Source: Apostichopus japonicus | Lineage: Eukaryota; Echinodermata; Holothuroidea; Aspidochirotida; Stichopodidae | Reading direction: 5' to 3' | DNA: 64,000 bases | NCBI RefSeq assembly: GCF_037975245.1 | Contig: NC_092573.1 | Coordinates: 9,708,001-9,772,000, forward strand | Shown: in pieces, positions 21,210 to 31,918 of the stretch | How positions within the stretch are numbered: the stretch's first letter is position 1 | Layout of the letters: the number at the start of each line of letters is the position of its first letter | Notes under the pieces: model-generated | The model's input: the letters and a program-made list of their open reading frames with translations, nothing else | Told to the model about the DNA's origin: nothing | Databases searched by the model: none | Made by a program: the position numbers and the translations under genes

Positions 21210-21485
21210 TTACCTCACAAGAAAAACTTCCTTCAAGTTCCTCCATAGTCCAGCATTATAGAACCTAACAATCTCTCTTGTTTTCAGTTTATCATCTTTT
21301 TTGCCAAGTTTCATATTTAGCTTACGGTTTTCTTTCTTCATCTCCGCTAGTTTGTATCTTTCGTTTGTTGTCTGATTGGTACAGGCCAAGAAGATGTGGT
21401 AGGAAGTGAATGCGCCTGTCAATATTACCAGTAACCATAGCGACGCTGTGATGAATATTATAAATGGTCTCTGCATAAATAAATG
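21210..21485 (-). CDS. ZDHHC4: ZDHHC4 exon 5: last TM, TTxE motif, C-terminus
   Basis: Acceptor TGATTTCAG in phase 0. Encodes a TM helix, A-C-T-N-Q-T-T-N-E, a Lys-rich linker and the terminal E-V-F-L-V-R before TAA. Confidence 0.9.
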   Translation of the reverse strand, partial: HLFMQRPFIIFITASLWLLVILTGAFTSYHIFLACTNQTTNERYKLAEMKKENRKLNMKLGKKDDKLKTREIVRFYNAGLWRNLKEVFLVR

Positions 21486-24400
21486 CTGAAATCATGAAAG
21501 AAAAATTTGCAAAATTTAAATCAGCATAAATTTCAGCTCTTTTCACGTTTTGAGGTAACAACATTGAAATTCTTATCAGCCATCACCAGGGGCTAGCCGG
21601 CCCACCCCTCACCCCTTTTCTGAAAATAATATGTGGTTTTTAAATTGTACGAAAATGAATTGGCATGGCTTGTACGTAGGTGTTTAAAAGAATAAATACG
21701 CTTCCCTGAAACGAGATCATTTTTATTCTAAAGTGAAGCTGTTCAGGCTGAGACATTCCTGTGTATATTTAATTAGCACCCACCTTCATTACTAATAGGG
21801 TGAATACTACAAGTATTATAAAGTATATGAACCATTTGATTGACTGAAACTTGTTTTGCTAATACAGCATTGAGTACATCTATAGTTTGAAACCAGGGGT
21901 TGTGGGGGGGGGGGTCGGGGAGGGCATGCCCCTACCCACCCAACTTTCCAAATAACGAGGAAGCTCTTCCCCCCGCCGTCCTATTCCTGAACCAATCCGC
22001 AAACTTGCAATGATATATTGCAATGATATGGATCATTTCACATTCAATCCAGATAGAACATGTATAGCTTGGAGCTCATAGCTTCCAACAGTGGCCCTAT
22101 CACTTGCTGTACATACTATACTGTCCCTTAAAAGAAATCACACGTTACCAACGGCAACAAACTGTCCTGTGCTCCTGACATCAAGTTGCCGTAGATGTCA
22201 ACGTAATGATCGTTATGATCGATATGATCGTTATGAAGGTTTTGAAAATTTGACTAATTTTTCGAACATATGAGAATATGCTTATTCAAAAGGTGTGGAA
22301 GAATAAAATGATAGTCTCCTGAGCCTTGCTGTCTTGTTGTGAAGTTGCTTTTGCTCACTTTGGAACAACAACAAAATGCCTTGATCAATGCCCTTTCAAA
22401 TTTTGGAAGTTAACTTGTTTTGAAATTGAAAAAAATGCTTAGTTGCCCTGCTATATCAATAAAACTCCAAGATGATTCCATCCTACAAAATATTGCATTG
22501 CTCCTATCAACCCTTAATTCAAACCCTGTTACAAGAACATAATTCAACACAGGCCAAGTTTCAACCCATTATATTAAAATCAAATCTGTAGTACAAATAT
22601 TGTTGGTTATCAATGGGGCTATAACACAATGCTTTTGAAGTGGGATTTAGTGTAAAAAAGAAAAGGCCTCTGAGAAGTTATCTTCATTGAATCATTGAGA
22701 TGGGGGGGGGGGGGGGGACACCGGCGAGACTAAATTACAAGTACCTGAACGATGATGAAGATGGTCACTGGCCTCTTGACCTGGTTTGCATCGAGATACT
22801 GAGCATCGAGGAGACCTGTGACATCAGCCAGCTTCCACATGGCCATCGTAGAGAGGGCAGCAACGAGAGCACACTGCAGAGTAATGCTCAACAGGAACAG
22901 GAGGAAGTGACGAACGTTTCTCGCTCCGACGCAATTATTAATCCAGGTACAATGGTGATCAAATCGATGGACGCAATGGTCGCATATTGCTGGAGGATGT
23001 CAAAAGTATTAAATCATTTTATGAAAATAGAAAACCATTAAGAGGTATACTTCAACTCTCAACTTAAAACGTGAACTTTGGAAAAGGGGTATGGGGTGGG
23101 GAATGGTCGAAAGGAGAGAGGGTTAGATCAGAAAATAAATCTTCTTTGTATAAATGTGCTATAAAAATTACATCTACATATATTATTGCATAATCCAAGA
23201 TGTGAAAATTTCAATTTTTTCATTCAACATCAAGGACTTGGGGTTTGCCTTTAAAAACTTAAGGGTTCTTGTAGCGAATTTAGAATTTTAGTAGGTTTGA
23301 CAGTTTTGGCTTTTTTCTTCCTTTACATCTGCAGTGCTTCCATAGTTATACTGGTCAGGAAATGATCAAAATAATCTAAACAAACCTGGCAATTATTTTC
23401 CAAATTTATTGCAACTTAACTAAAAACCTCTTATAAACGTTTGCTCACCACAATGTTTCGATCGAGCTGGTTTCAATACTTCACAAGACTTGCATCTGGA
23501 GTCTTTTTTAAACATCTGGTTATCATAGTCATATTCTACGATTAACTTTCTATAGCCTGACTTTGTTATTATTCCAGGGTTAGTCCATGAACAGCACAGA
23601 AAGAGCACAAGATTGCCAAAGAAACCAGCATATGCCACGGTGCTGAGATTTGAGGCAATTCTATACTTCCTTAGCAACCAGTCAGTCTCCAAAGAAAATT
23701 GCACAAATACCGTCAACCATAGAACGACATAAATAACTTGAAAGGCTGGATTCCTGCGATGGGGCAAGAAGAGAGGCGATGAAGGCAATTAGCTTGAACT
23801 GTGAAGTTTCAATATTAGTAAACGTCCAAAATTTTGGAATTTTTCAGTAACAAACACAACTTATAAACAAAAATCCCCTGGTCAAAGAGCTTACCAGCAG
23901 TCTAGTCTATATATTCACTGAATCATCAAATATCGAAAAAAATTGAAATTAGGCTATGATGGAATGGGATATACTGTACTTATACTATTATAATATTGTA
24001 CTGAGAAAAGCCTGCAGTGTAGTTGTCCAGCTAACGAATAATGATAATAACTAAAAACTTAACAGAAACCCCCAGTAACATGTCTCATGGTTAAAGAGAT
24101 TATCACCTTCCAACAGTCTAGTTAACATCTGTACAGAATCAGTATTAGTAAATGTCAACAATTTTGTAATTTAATCCGATGAGACATAGTACATGCATAT
24201 TGCACGCATATACATATACACACATACATACTCTTGCGGTTCATACATGCATGCATGCACACACACACATATACACACACACACACATACTGTTGCAGTC
24301 TAGCTAACAAATGGTAATCACTGCAACTTCACAGAAAAATAAAATTCCAAGGAGAAAATGAAAAATTTGTGGTTCTTGAGTTCTTATTCTTCTTGGAACA

Positions 24401-25721
24401 TTGTCATATATATATGAGCTGTATGATTCATCGGATCATACTACAAAAGGTTATTCACGCAATAAGTATGTACAGTACCTCCGATACAGTAGGCGATCTG
24501 TAACACTGTCCAGCCACTGCCGAACAAATCTTGGAATAAGTGAGCTCCATAGAAAGGATGAAGCCTGGAATGTAAAAAGAAACCAATGAAATGTCTCAAT
24601 ACTGGTATATTACTACTATACTGTACATCTGGCGTTCTCAATTAATTTTCTACACGAGCTAGACAGAAACATTGACTGGAGCATGTGAAGAGACAGAGAG
24701 AGTTACCAAAATCTTATTATACTTTTAGATTGAGCATTGTGCAGGGTAAGCTGGTATTAAGGGCCCATATACAGTACCCTATTAGAGAAAGATTGTGTGT
24801 CCATCTATTTTCTGGGACAGATATGGATTTGAGGGCCCAGTAGGCTGCCTACTGAGAGGTTCTAGTATACGAGATATGGGATTATTCTTCATTACTAAAT
24901 GTAAAATTCAGAAACCAGCGAGGCCAATTAGTGGTCACTCACATTCAAGCTTACACAAGCATAGCACTGTCACCTTCACAAAGCAGTGTATAGGACATGA
25001 CCAATCGAAACACTTCTCAATGTCTGAGAATATTTTGGATGGTCAAAACTTTCTCAAGAGTATGGTTAACAGATATGTATGTATGCATGTATTTTAGATC
25101 CTCCTGTAATCAGGAACTTGCGAAGAAGCCTCATTGGCTTATCAAAGATGCAAGCTGACCAAAGTCAGTCTCTTAGATTCAAATTTAACATCCATGATTA
25201 TGAATTGTCAATTGTTAACAACTCTGTAACTGGACGACATACTGTACATTAATCTTGGGGTGACTCGAACTAACTGGGGATCTTGAAGTCTTTCCTCATA
25301 CATCAGGTTACTTACATGCACTTGTCACTTCCTTGTCACTTCCCTGTACTATTGTATGTGTGGTCTACAGCATAGTGCAAGGTTTTAATTCCAGCCATAT
25401 ATTTTGCTATATTATTGCAATAAACTGTGCATTGAAACGATATCCTGGTAGCTTCCTAGCTGTTACATAGATGTAATATTACATATACTTACAGCAGTTT
25501 AATATGTTTGTTTGAAACAGGCAAGGGCCACAGTTGAAAAAATTATCTTGAAAGTTTAAAAGAGTCCTGATAAATACAGTATGTAAGAACCTCACCTTCT
25601 CTCCATAAATAAACATCCATCGAATTATTCTTATATCGGAATCCTTGGATCCAACCAAGCAAATTATTGTACTGAGAAAGAAGCAGATGGAATAGATGAT
25701 CATCAGAGACAGGAAATCCAT
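21210..25721 (-). CDS. ZDHHC4: ZDHHC4-like palmitoyltransferase (5 exons, 345 aa)
   Basis: Integral-membrane protein S-acyltransferase: transfers palmitate from acyl-CoA through an acyl-cysteine intermediate onto cytosolic cysteines of target proteins; the human relative is mainly in the ER. Exons (minus, in order): 25721-25596, 24564-24479, 23753-23449, 22989-22745, 21485-21210; all have GT-AG borders and compatible phases. The total is 1,038 bp, 345 aa, nearly the human length as I recall it. The N-terminus MDFL starts a TM helix as in ZDHHC4. TNPG follows TM2/3 (the DPG-like motif). The cysteine-rich domain runs C-K-S-C...K-P-A-R-S-K-H-C...C-D-H-C-V-H-R-F then D-H-H-C (catalytic Cys about residue 186) and W-I-N-N-C-V-G. 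A TTxE motif (TTNE) follows the last TM. The C-terminus lacks the dilysine signal of the mammalian protein. Assignment to ZDHHC4 rather than a paralogue rests on length, N-terminus and the TNQTTNE tail. Confidence 0.92.
22745..22989 (-). CDS. ZDHHC4: ZDHHC4 exon 4: DHHC catalytic exon
   Basis: Encodes [12 protein letters not shown] with the catalytic cysteine, then [14 protein letters not shown] and the start of the next TM helix. The plus-strand open frame over the same bases is an antisense shadow. Confidence 0.95.
23449..23753 (-). CDS. ZDHHC4: ZDHHC4 exon 3
   Basis: Encodes two TM segments, the TNPG motif and the first half of the cysteine-rich domain up to KPARSKHC. Acceptor CATCGCAG, donor TGTG|GTGAGC (phase 1). 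Confidence 0.93.
23800..24345. repeat. Old ~330-bp partial duplication in ZDHHC4 intron 2
   Basis: Two segments recur in the same order: AATATTAGTAAACGTCCAAAATTTTG (about 23810, shortened here) and ATTAGTAAATGTCAACAATTTTG (about 24143), then a GTCCAGCTAACGAATAATGATAA-like block (about 24027) and a GTCTAGCTAACAAATGGTAAT-like block (about 24297). A CA-rich microsatellite (24180-24292) lies between. Confidence 0.5.
24479..24564 (-). CDS. ZDHHC4: ZDHHC4 exon 2
   Basis: 28 codons plus 2 nt, reading [15 protein letters not shown]. This frame, not the longer open frame seen over the same bases, keeps phase with exons 1 and 3 and resembles the human protein. Donor CGGAG|GTACTG. Confidence 0.8.
25079..25300 (-). 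mobile_element. SINE-B (tRNA-derived family), partial
   Basis: Minus-strand copy of the family typified at 31512-31803: a tail of TATGCATGTATTTTAGATCCTCCTG, then GCAGGAAC...GCGAAGAAGCCTCATTGGC, then the body with AACTGGACGACATAC. The tRNA head is decayed. It lies in ZDHHC4 intron 1. Confidence 0.8.
25596..25721 (-). CDS. ZDHHC4: ZDHHC4 exon 1
   Basis: 42 codons from ATG: first TM helix ([10 protein letters not shown]...) and start of the next segment. Donor GAGAAG|GTGAGG, phase 0. Confidence 0.9.
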
Positions 25722-27419
25722 TGCTCCTCTTCCCTATTCTGCTATTTCTTGGAAGATTTAAAGAGAAAAAAGAAGAGAGGCTCTTTTGCTATTGTCAGTC
25801 CCTCACAGCAGCTGGATAAGAATCATATTGTCTTATTTGTCTTACAAAAAGTTCGAAAAGAAATAAATTATTCTTACCAGATTTAAGCTGAAGATTATCC
25901 CATCAGGAATACAGCACTAGGCCTAGTCCATATTTATATCACCAACTGGAAAATTAGGCAAACACCTTTTCCTGTTGTTACTCCTCTACTTTTGTGTTTT
26001 ACGACAAATGTGAAAGTTACAATATTGTATAGGCTTGGCCTACTGAACATCAGCCAAGTTGTCCTCACTAAGGAGAGTGCAAGAATGGGCCAGCCAACGT
26101 CAACAACATGTTACAACATTCACTATTCAATCCCTAGGCGAGACAAGTTGTAATTTAGACAACTATCCGGCGAAGAAAGCCCATACTACGCCTACTGAAC
26201 ACTCAGCCTAGGCTAGTCTTAAAAAGTGTTACCTTCCTAAGACTTATAAGAGGAACGTAAACAAAGGAATATTGTCGGTATTTGCCACTATTGAGGTCCA
26301 GTAATTATTCAATAACAGGTTTCTAGGTTTAACCCGCATTTCGCTAAAAGGGTTCCAATTATATTATAACCTACATCTCGCAGAAAGGCTACCGTATAAA
26401 TATTATGTGTGGGAAATTACCTTGCAACATGTGTAAACATAAATTTCGGCTGGTGACTGCTGTTAATCTCTACATCTTCATCTTGCCGTATAATATCTCC
26501 TGGTAGGATCAGCAAATCTATAGCTTAATTATAATCGGCGAACGTGTGACTAGAATATCCATGTCTTGACTCTTGTTGGCTCCAAATGCTGCATAAGGTT
26601 CACGTGCCTAACATCGTAAGTGAACATATAAAGTTATGTGCGACCTCGTTGCCATACTCGCGTTTAAATTGGTAAGTTAGAACTACGCTCCCGCAGAAGT
26701 AAACTACATTTAAAAAAAAGGAGAAAAGGTCCGTATCGTTTTCCTTTCATCCGATAAAAGCCACTAAGAACCTATTATACCCTTAAGTCTTTCACGTAAG
26801 ATCTGTATTCTATAATGTCGTAACTTCTTACATTTGAAAAGAAAATTTTGACTACCCTACAACGAGCCTAACACTGACAGGTAATCTACAGTATACTAGC
26901 CTAAGCAAGGCTAAGCCTATAGTGTACACTAGGCTAGTAACATGGCCTAAGTTAGTGTTAATGTTTTCAATATCATTTTCACGGATTCCACTACAACTAG
27001 TTCTACGAAGTAGTGAGTCCCTTTTTGGTCAACATCCCAGCGAATCTGAAAGAAATGTATTTACAATAGAGACAACACAGGATTTAGAACCTGGTGCCCC
27101 CTAATCTTCAGAAGAAGACCTTGCAGTTGCACTTTGAACATTTTTGTTTGAAAGAATATTAGCATAGCCCTAGGCTATAATAGTATGTTATGAATCATGC
27201 ATGGTTAATCAGGCCCAAACTTCCTTGTCTTAAGCCCACTTTCTGGCAATTAAGTCATCTTGCACATGGTTATATGTTACTAACTTGTCATCTCATCAGA
27301 GGAAACCTGCTCTGTGTCGGAGTTTATTTACTATTAGGTCTGCTCATGATTTCATCTACCATCTTTTTTCTTCTGTGAAATCCAGTCCATTTCAATAAAA
27401 GACTACTACAGAAACCACC
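25722..27419. promoter_or_regulatory. Shared 1.7-kb divergent intergenic region ZDHHC4 / LSM6
   Basis: The two genes start in opposite directions from this region. No TATA box or CpG-island-like stretch is obvious, and I recognise no repeats in it, in contrast with its surroundings. A shared promoter is inference. Confidence 0.4.
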
Positions 27420-27510
27420 ATGAGCAGAAAACAGACGCCTAGTGACTTTCTTAAACAAATCATTGGTCGCCCAGTTGTGGTCAAACTGAACTCGGGTGTT
27501 GATTATAGAG
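27420..27510 (+). CDS. LSM6: LSM6 exon 1
   Basis: ATG in good context (CCACCATGA). 30 codons plus one base, ending AGAG|GTGAGT. Confidence 0.96.
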
Positions 27511-30500
27511 GTGAGTATACACGTCTGAAGACTACACATAAGCAGGCCTCAAAGTTAGGGTTATTTACTGGCTAAATGCAAGTGGATATAACCGTTCACA
27601 AGTAGAATAAAAGACACAGGTCTACATTTTACTGTCAGAAGAGATTAAGAACGTTAACACATGATCAGTTGGTTGACAATCATCAGTCAAAGAATTATTA
27701 TGATTTCCAATTCTACAGTAACCTGAGGGAATGATGAAGCCCATATTAATGTTTATTATCAGCAAATAGTATCGGGCATAGGTTTGTACAGTAACATGAT
27801 GTGTGTTGTTATTCAGGAAAAATGCAAGTGAGAACTTTTGAGCCAGTATATTTTTTAAGTGCTTGCTCTTTTTTGGCAAGTGGCTAAAATATGACATTTT
27901 AGGCTTTAATAGTATACATGTCTTCCAGTTACAGAGTGGTTGACTGTTGACAATTCATAATCATGGATGTAAGAGACTGATTTATGAATGTAAGAGACTG
28001 ACTTCGGTCGGCTTGCGACCTTGATAAGCCAATGAGGCTTCATGCAAGTTCCTGGTTGCAGGAGAATCTAAAATACATACATAAAATATATACAGTACAT
28101 ATAGTGTGGAAAACTATGGATAGTACCTGGATGTCATAGTTGACTTGCATGGAATAAACAAAACCGTAACTCTGAGCAGCAGGAAAGTGCAGTGGTCAAT
28201 GGATAGTGTAAGAATATTCAAGTTTGGGTTTCCCATCAATAACTCGCACATTCTTTGCTAAACTTTATGGAGGAACTAGATGCATTGTGATAGTTAAAGC
28301 AAATTGCCACTAAGCACTGGGAGAGGTTACAATGTACAGCAAGTAGAATATGGTACAGTAGGTGTGTGTGCTAACTTGGGTTATTCTACTAACCAGAGTT
28401 TGAACCTTCAATACCAAATGTCAGGCCTCTTGTGTGGAGGTCTTCCCCCAGTCAGTAACCTCAATGCTGCTTCATTTTTCTTTCCTTTTTTATCACCTCA
28501 CCTGATTAAGTTGAGATTGTCGGTCAGTATGTTACCTAATGTGCTTTTACCCCTAGATATCTATGAATTTGCAGTAGCTGCATGCCATCAGAACATGATT
28601 TTGTTTCACTTAAGCATAAAAAAAAGATTTTGACTTGTAAGAACAGAAGACTTGTAAGAAGACTTGTAAGAAGACTTGTAAGAACAGAATTGTAATCAGT
28701 AACTTATGCTATACCAACTGATACTATGTAACTTTTGTCGGAAGACAAACTACCCTTTAAATTTACCGTATAACCAATGATACTGTAGCTTGCCAGCTCC
28801 AGTCGATGCAATCCAGAAAACGGCAGGGCAAGGTATATCCAAAGATCGTCATTATCATACAAGTAAACGAACAATTGAGAACTGATCCAGTTGTTTGAGT
28901 GATCAGTGTGATTGTATATACTGTATTGCTTATTCTTCCTTCAGTAATGTCATTAACCAGCCTGTTCCTGTTTTTCATTAGGTGTTCTTGCTTGTCTAGA
29001 TGGCTACATGAATATTGCTCTGGAACAGACAGAAGAGTATGTGAACGGACAGCTGAAGAATAAGTATGGCGATGCATTCATCAGAGGCAATAATGGTGAG
29101 TATTGTGTAATATTAACAGTATGGTGATGCATTCATCAGAGGCAATAATGGTGAGTATTGTGTAATATTAACAGTATGGTGATGCATTCATCAGAGGCAA
29201 TAATGGTGAGTATTGTGTAATATTAACAGTATGGTGATGCATTCATCAGAGGCAATAATGGTGAGTATTGTGTAATATTAACAGTATGGTGATGCATTCA
29301 TCAGAGGCAATAATGGTGAGTATTGTGTAATATTAACAGTATGGTGATGCATTCATCAGAGGCAATACTGGTGAGTATTGTGTAATATTAACAGTATTGT
29401 GATGCATTCATCAGAGGCAATACTGGTGAGTATTGTGTAATATTAACAGTATGGTGATGCATTCATCAGAGGCAATACTGGTGAGTATTGTGTAATATTA
29501 ACAGTATGGCGATACATTCATCAGAGGCAATAATGGTGAGTTTGTGTAACATTAACAGTATGGTGATGCGTTCATCAGAGGCAATAATGGTGAGTATTGT
29601 GTAATATTAACAGTGTGGTGATGCATTCATCAGAGGCAATAACAGTGAGTATTGTGTAACATTAACAGTATGGTGATGCATTCATCAGAGGCAATAATGG
29701 TGAGTATTGTGTAATATTAACAGTATGGTGATGCATTCATCAGAGGCAATAATGGTGAGTATTGTGTAATATTAACAGTATGGTGATGCATTCATCAGAG
29801 GCAATACTGGCAAGTATTGTGTAATATAACTTATAACCATACTGTTAATTTAATATTAACAGTATGGTTAATTAAGTTCATCAAAAGGTCAGTAATGGTG
29901 AGTATTAATTATGTAATTATATTAACATTATTAACAATGCATAGTTGTAAGTTCATCACAGTGAGAATAATGGCAGAGTATAATGGTTTATGGTATGAAT
30001 CTGGTTTTAGTATCTTGTAGCTATGAAACTGTCTTGTTATGGTATCAAACTCCCGATTGTTGTCTCATGGTTGATCAGAAATTATCTCTGAAATACTGTG
30101 CAGATTTGCAATGACCAAAGTATCGTAGAAAACTTGCTTCCATTCTATCACACAGGTAAAAGGTTTATACTGCTTTTATTAAAGTACGCACAAGCCTAAC
30201 CAAGGGCGGCGGAAGCACTTTTAATCTGGGGGGGCACCAACGTCGAAGGGCACTTTGCAGAAATTCGATTGGACTGATGCAGCCTGATATTTAGTACCCT
30301 TCATAACTCTTATTGTATTATCTTATTTGCGTATACACATCACTCCATCAACGCCACCCCCCCCCCCTTCAAGGAAACAATGCATACTAGCACTGCAGTA
30401 TCTAATGTGCAAATTGGGAAACAAGGAAAAAGACAAAATGAGGTGAAATCATTATAAAGTCCAAGTCCCTGCACACGCGATCGATACATGCATGAAAGCA

Positions 30501-31918
30501 AATGAAATATGTCCAAATACTGAAAGAAAAGTAATTTTCTATGTGTTTTTCAATGGTTAAACTGATATTATTATGATCATTATTATTGTAACGACTTTCC
30601 CAATAATTATAACCAATTTGGAAAGGTTGTAACACGGCAAATGATTGTATGTTATTGGCATGCGATGTAATAACCAACGCATGCCTATATGATATGCACA
30701 TTAAGATGTTGAATGCGCGCGTAGCGCGCGAAAAATTTTGGTAATATTTTTCGGGCAAGTCGTTACAGCCCCCCCCCCCCCAAATCAAATTGGGCTCCTA
30801 CGCCTGTGGTATTAAACATTTAAAACTTCCCGAAATATTTGATTCGACGTGGGTTTCGCTTTGTAAACTCTTTTTTTATTTAGAAATTTTTATGTAGAAA
30901 AAGGGCACATTTTTAATCTGAGGAAAAGTGGGGGGGCACGTGCCCCCTGTGCCCCCCCGGTTCCGCCGCCCTTGAGCCTAACCAATTTCACTTAGTAACG
31001 TCAAAGATACAGTCATTATGAACAACTTCTGTAAAGAGATAAATAGGATAGTGGCTCCCATTTAGTAGATGTCATGTTTTTTTAGTGTTCCTTCATATAT
31101 CCTAGAAAAGAAAGTCAAATAAATGACATCTTATAACCACTAGTGCCTGAGTTTGTAATGTCTCTCATTACCAATTACGTTGTTTACTAAGTACTCTTAA
31201 TTGTTTTTGCTAAAATAATTAGGTTTTTAACATTACCTAATATATGGTGCAGTAACAAGTTTGCTAACTGTCACCATGTAAATATTAAAGAAAGCACAAA
31301 GGGGAACTAAGAAATTTTTTAATTTCACCAAGGTGTTAAACGTGAACCTTGGTTACCGTATGACGCTTTAGGGGAAAAAAACGAACAGTGAAGTTTTATA
31401 TGTGAAGAAATATTCAATATTGTCTGTAATGTTCACCTCCAGTTGCTTATCTACTAACTCAGTATTAGTTGCCATTACAAACTGCCAGTTTTGCTATTGT
31501 AACTAATATCTTTGTATGTATGTATGGGTGTATGTATGCGTGTATGTGTGTATGTATGTATGTATGTATGTATTTAAGATCCTCCTGCAAGCAGGAACTC
31601 GCGAAGAAGCCATCATTGGCTTATCAAAGCCGCAAACTGATTGAAATCAGTCTCTTAGATTCATATTTAACGTCCATGATTATGAATTGTCAATTGTCAA
31701 CTACTCTGTGACTGGACGACATACATTAAACTTGGAGAGACTCAAACTCGGTACCTTATGATTGAAAGGCACCGGCGTTAACCACTGAGCTAACACTCCT
31801 CAACTATGTCTCCTACCAATATACTATTCAGTATTTTTCAAGTATTAAGCCCCTCTTTCTCTTTCTCTCTATGTCTCCTCCAGTTTTATACATCAGTACA
31901 CAGAAGCGAAGTTATTAA
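27420..31918 (+). CDS. LSM6: LSM6: U6 snRNA / mRNA-decay Sm-like protein (3 exons, 79 aa)
   Basis: Subunit of the heptameric LSM2-8 ring (nucleus; binds the U-rich 3' end of U6 snRNA) and the LSM1-7 ring (cytoplasm; promotes decapping and 5'-3' mRNA decay). Exons: 27420-27510, 28982-29095, 31884-31918; GT-AG borders with phases 1 and 1. The protein begins M-S-R-K-Q-T-P-S-D-F-L-K-Q-I-I-G-R-P-V. Sm1 is V-V-K-L-N-S-G-V-D-Y-R-G...D-G-Y-M-N. Sm2 is A-F-I-R-G-N-N-V-L-Y-I. The key RNA-contact positions D-x-x-M-N and R-G-N-N are intact. It is almost identical to human LSM6 as I recall it, one residue shorter at the N-terminus and ending K-R-S-Y. Oddity: the 3' end of exon 2 and its donor site are amplified into a minisatellite in intron 2. 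Confidence 0.97.
27940..28088 (+). mobile_element. SINE-B, 5'-truncated
   Basis: Plus-strand copy lacking the tRNA head: AATTCATAATCATGGATGTAAGAGACTG with that element partly repeated, then GACTTCGGTCGGCTTGCGACC, AGCCAATGAGGCTTC and the tail AGAATCTAAAATACATACATA. It lies in LSM6 intron 1. Confidence 0.8.
28632..28692. repeat. GACTTGTAAGAA tandem repeat
   Basis: Four copies of about 14 bp (GACTTGTAAGAA with or without CAGAA). Short local array in LSM6 intron 1. Confidence 0.85.
28982..29095 (+). CDS. LSM6: LSM6 exon 2
   Basis: Acceptor TTTTTCATTAG. Encodes V-L-A-C-L-D-G-Y-M-N...N-K-Y-G-D-A-F-I-R-G-N-N and ends AATG|GTGAGT, phase 1. Its last 30 nt are the coding half of the first unit of the downstream 55-bp repeat. 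Confidence 0.97.
29066..29834 (+). repeat. 55-bp minisatellite derived from LSM6 exon 2 end plus its 5' splice site
   Basis: Fourteen tandem units start at 29066, 29121, 29176, 29231, 29286, 29341, 29396, 29451, 29506, about 29560 (one base shorter before it), 29615, 29670, 29725 and 29780. Unit 1 is real LSM6 sequence: 30 nt of exon (ATGGCGATGCATTCATCAGA...) and 25 nt of intron starting GTGAGTATTGTG. Later units are 95% or more alike and nearly all keep the GGTGAGT donor; the last has GGCAAGT. A diverged further unit lies at about 29868-29912. Reading from exon 2 into the first repeat gives an in-frame TGA after about a dozen codons. Confidence 0.97.
30201..30974. mobile_element. hAT-like non-autonomous transposon, family 1, copy 1
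   Basis: Terminal inverted repeats CAAGGGCGGCGGAA...TTCCGCCGCCCTTG, flanked by the perfect 8-bp duplication AGCCTAAC (30193-30200 and 30975-30982). 774 bp, with G- or C-rich subterminal tracts and no transposase frame. The 8-bp duplication and the CA-GGG-like terminus fit the hAT superfamily. It lies in LSM6 intron 2. Confidence 0.92.
31512..31803 (-). mobile_element. SINE-B, full-length copy with tRNA-like head
   Basis: On the minus strand a tRNA-like head reads GTTAGCTCAGTGGTTAACGC (A box) and has a B-box-like GAGTTTGAGTC. It is followed by the body, a 3' segment GAGGATCTTAAATACATAC and a (CATA)n tail (31512-31575). It lies in LSM6 intron 2 between a hAT-like copy and exon 3. Confidence 0.85.
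31884..31918 (+). CDS. LSM6: LSM6 exon 3
   Basis: 35-bp terminal exon after TCTCCTCCAG. Encodes V-L-Y-I-S-T-Q-K-R-S-Y and TAA. Confidence 0.95.

Noticed and set aside
22700-23041. Plus-strand 113-aa frame
   Set aside because: Antisense of ZDHHC4 exon 4 (DHHC motif on the minus strand).
28763-29077. Minus-strand 104-aa frame
   Set aside because: Antisense of LSM6 exon 2 and its upstream intron.
29066-29834. CRISPR-like direct repeat array
   Set aside because: Units are contiguous 55-mers without unique spacers, in a eukaryotic intron, and derive from the LSM6 exon/intron border.
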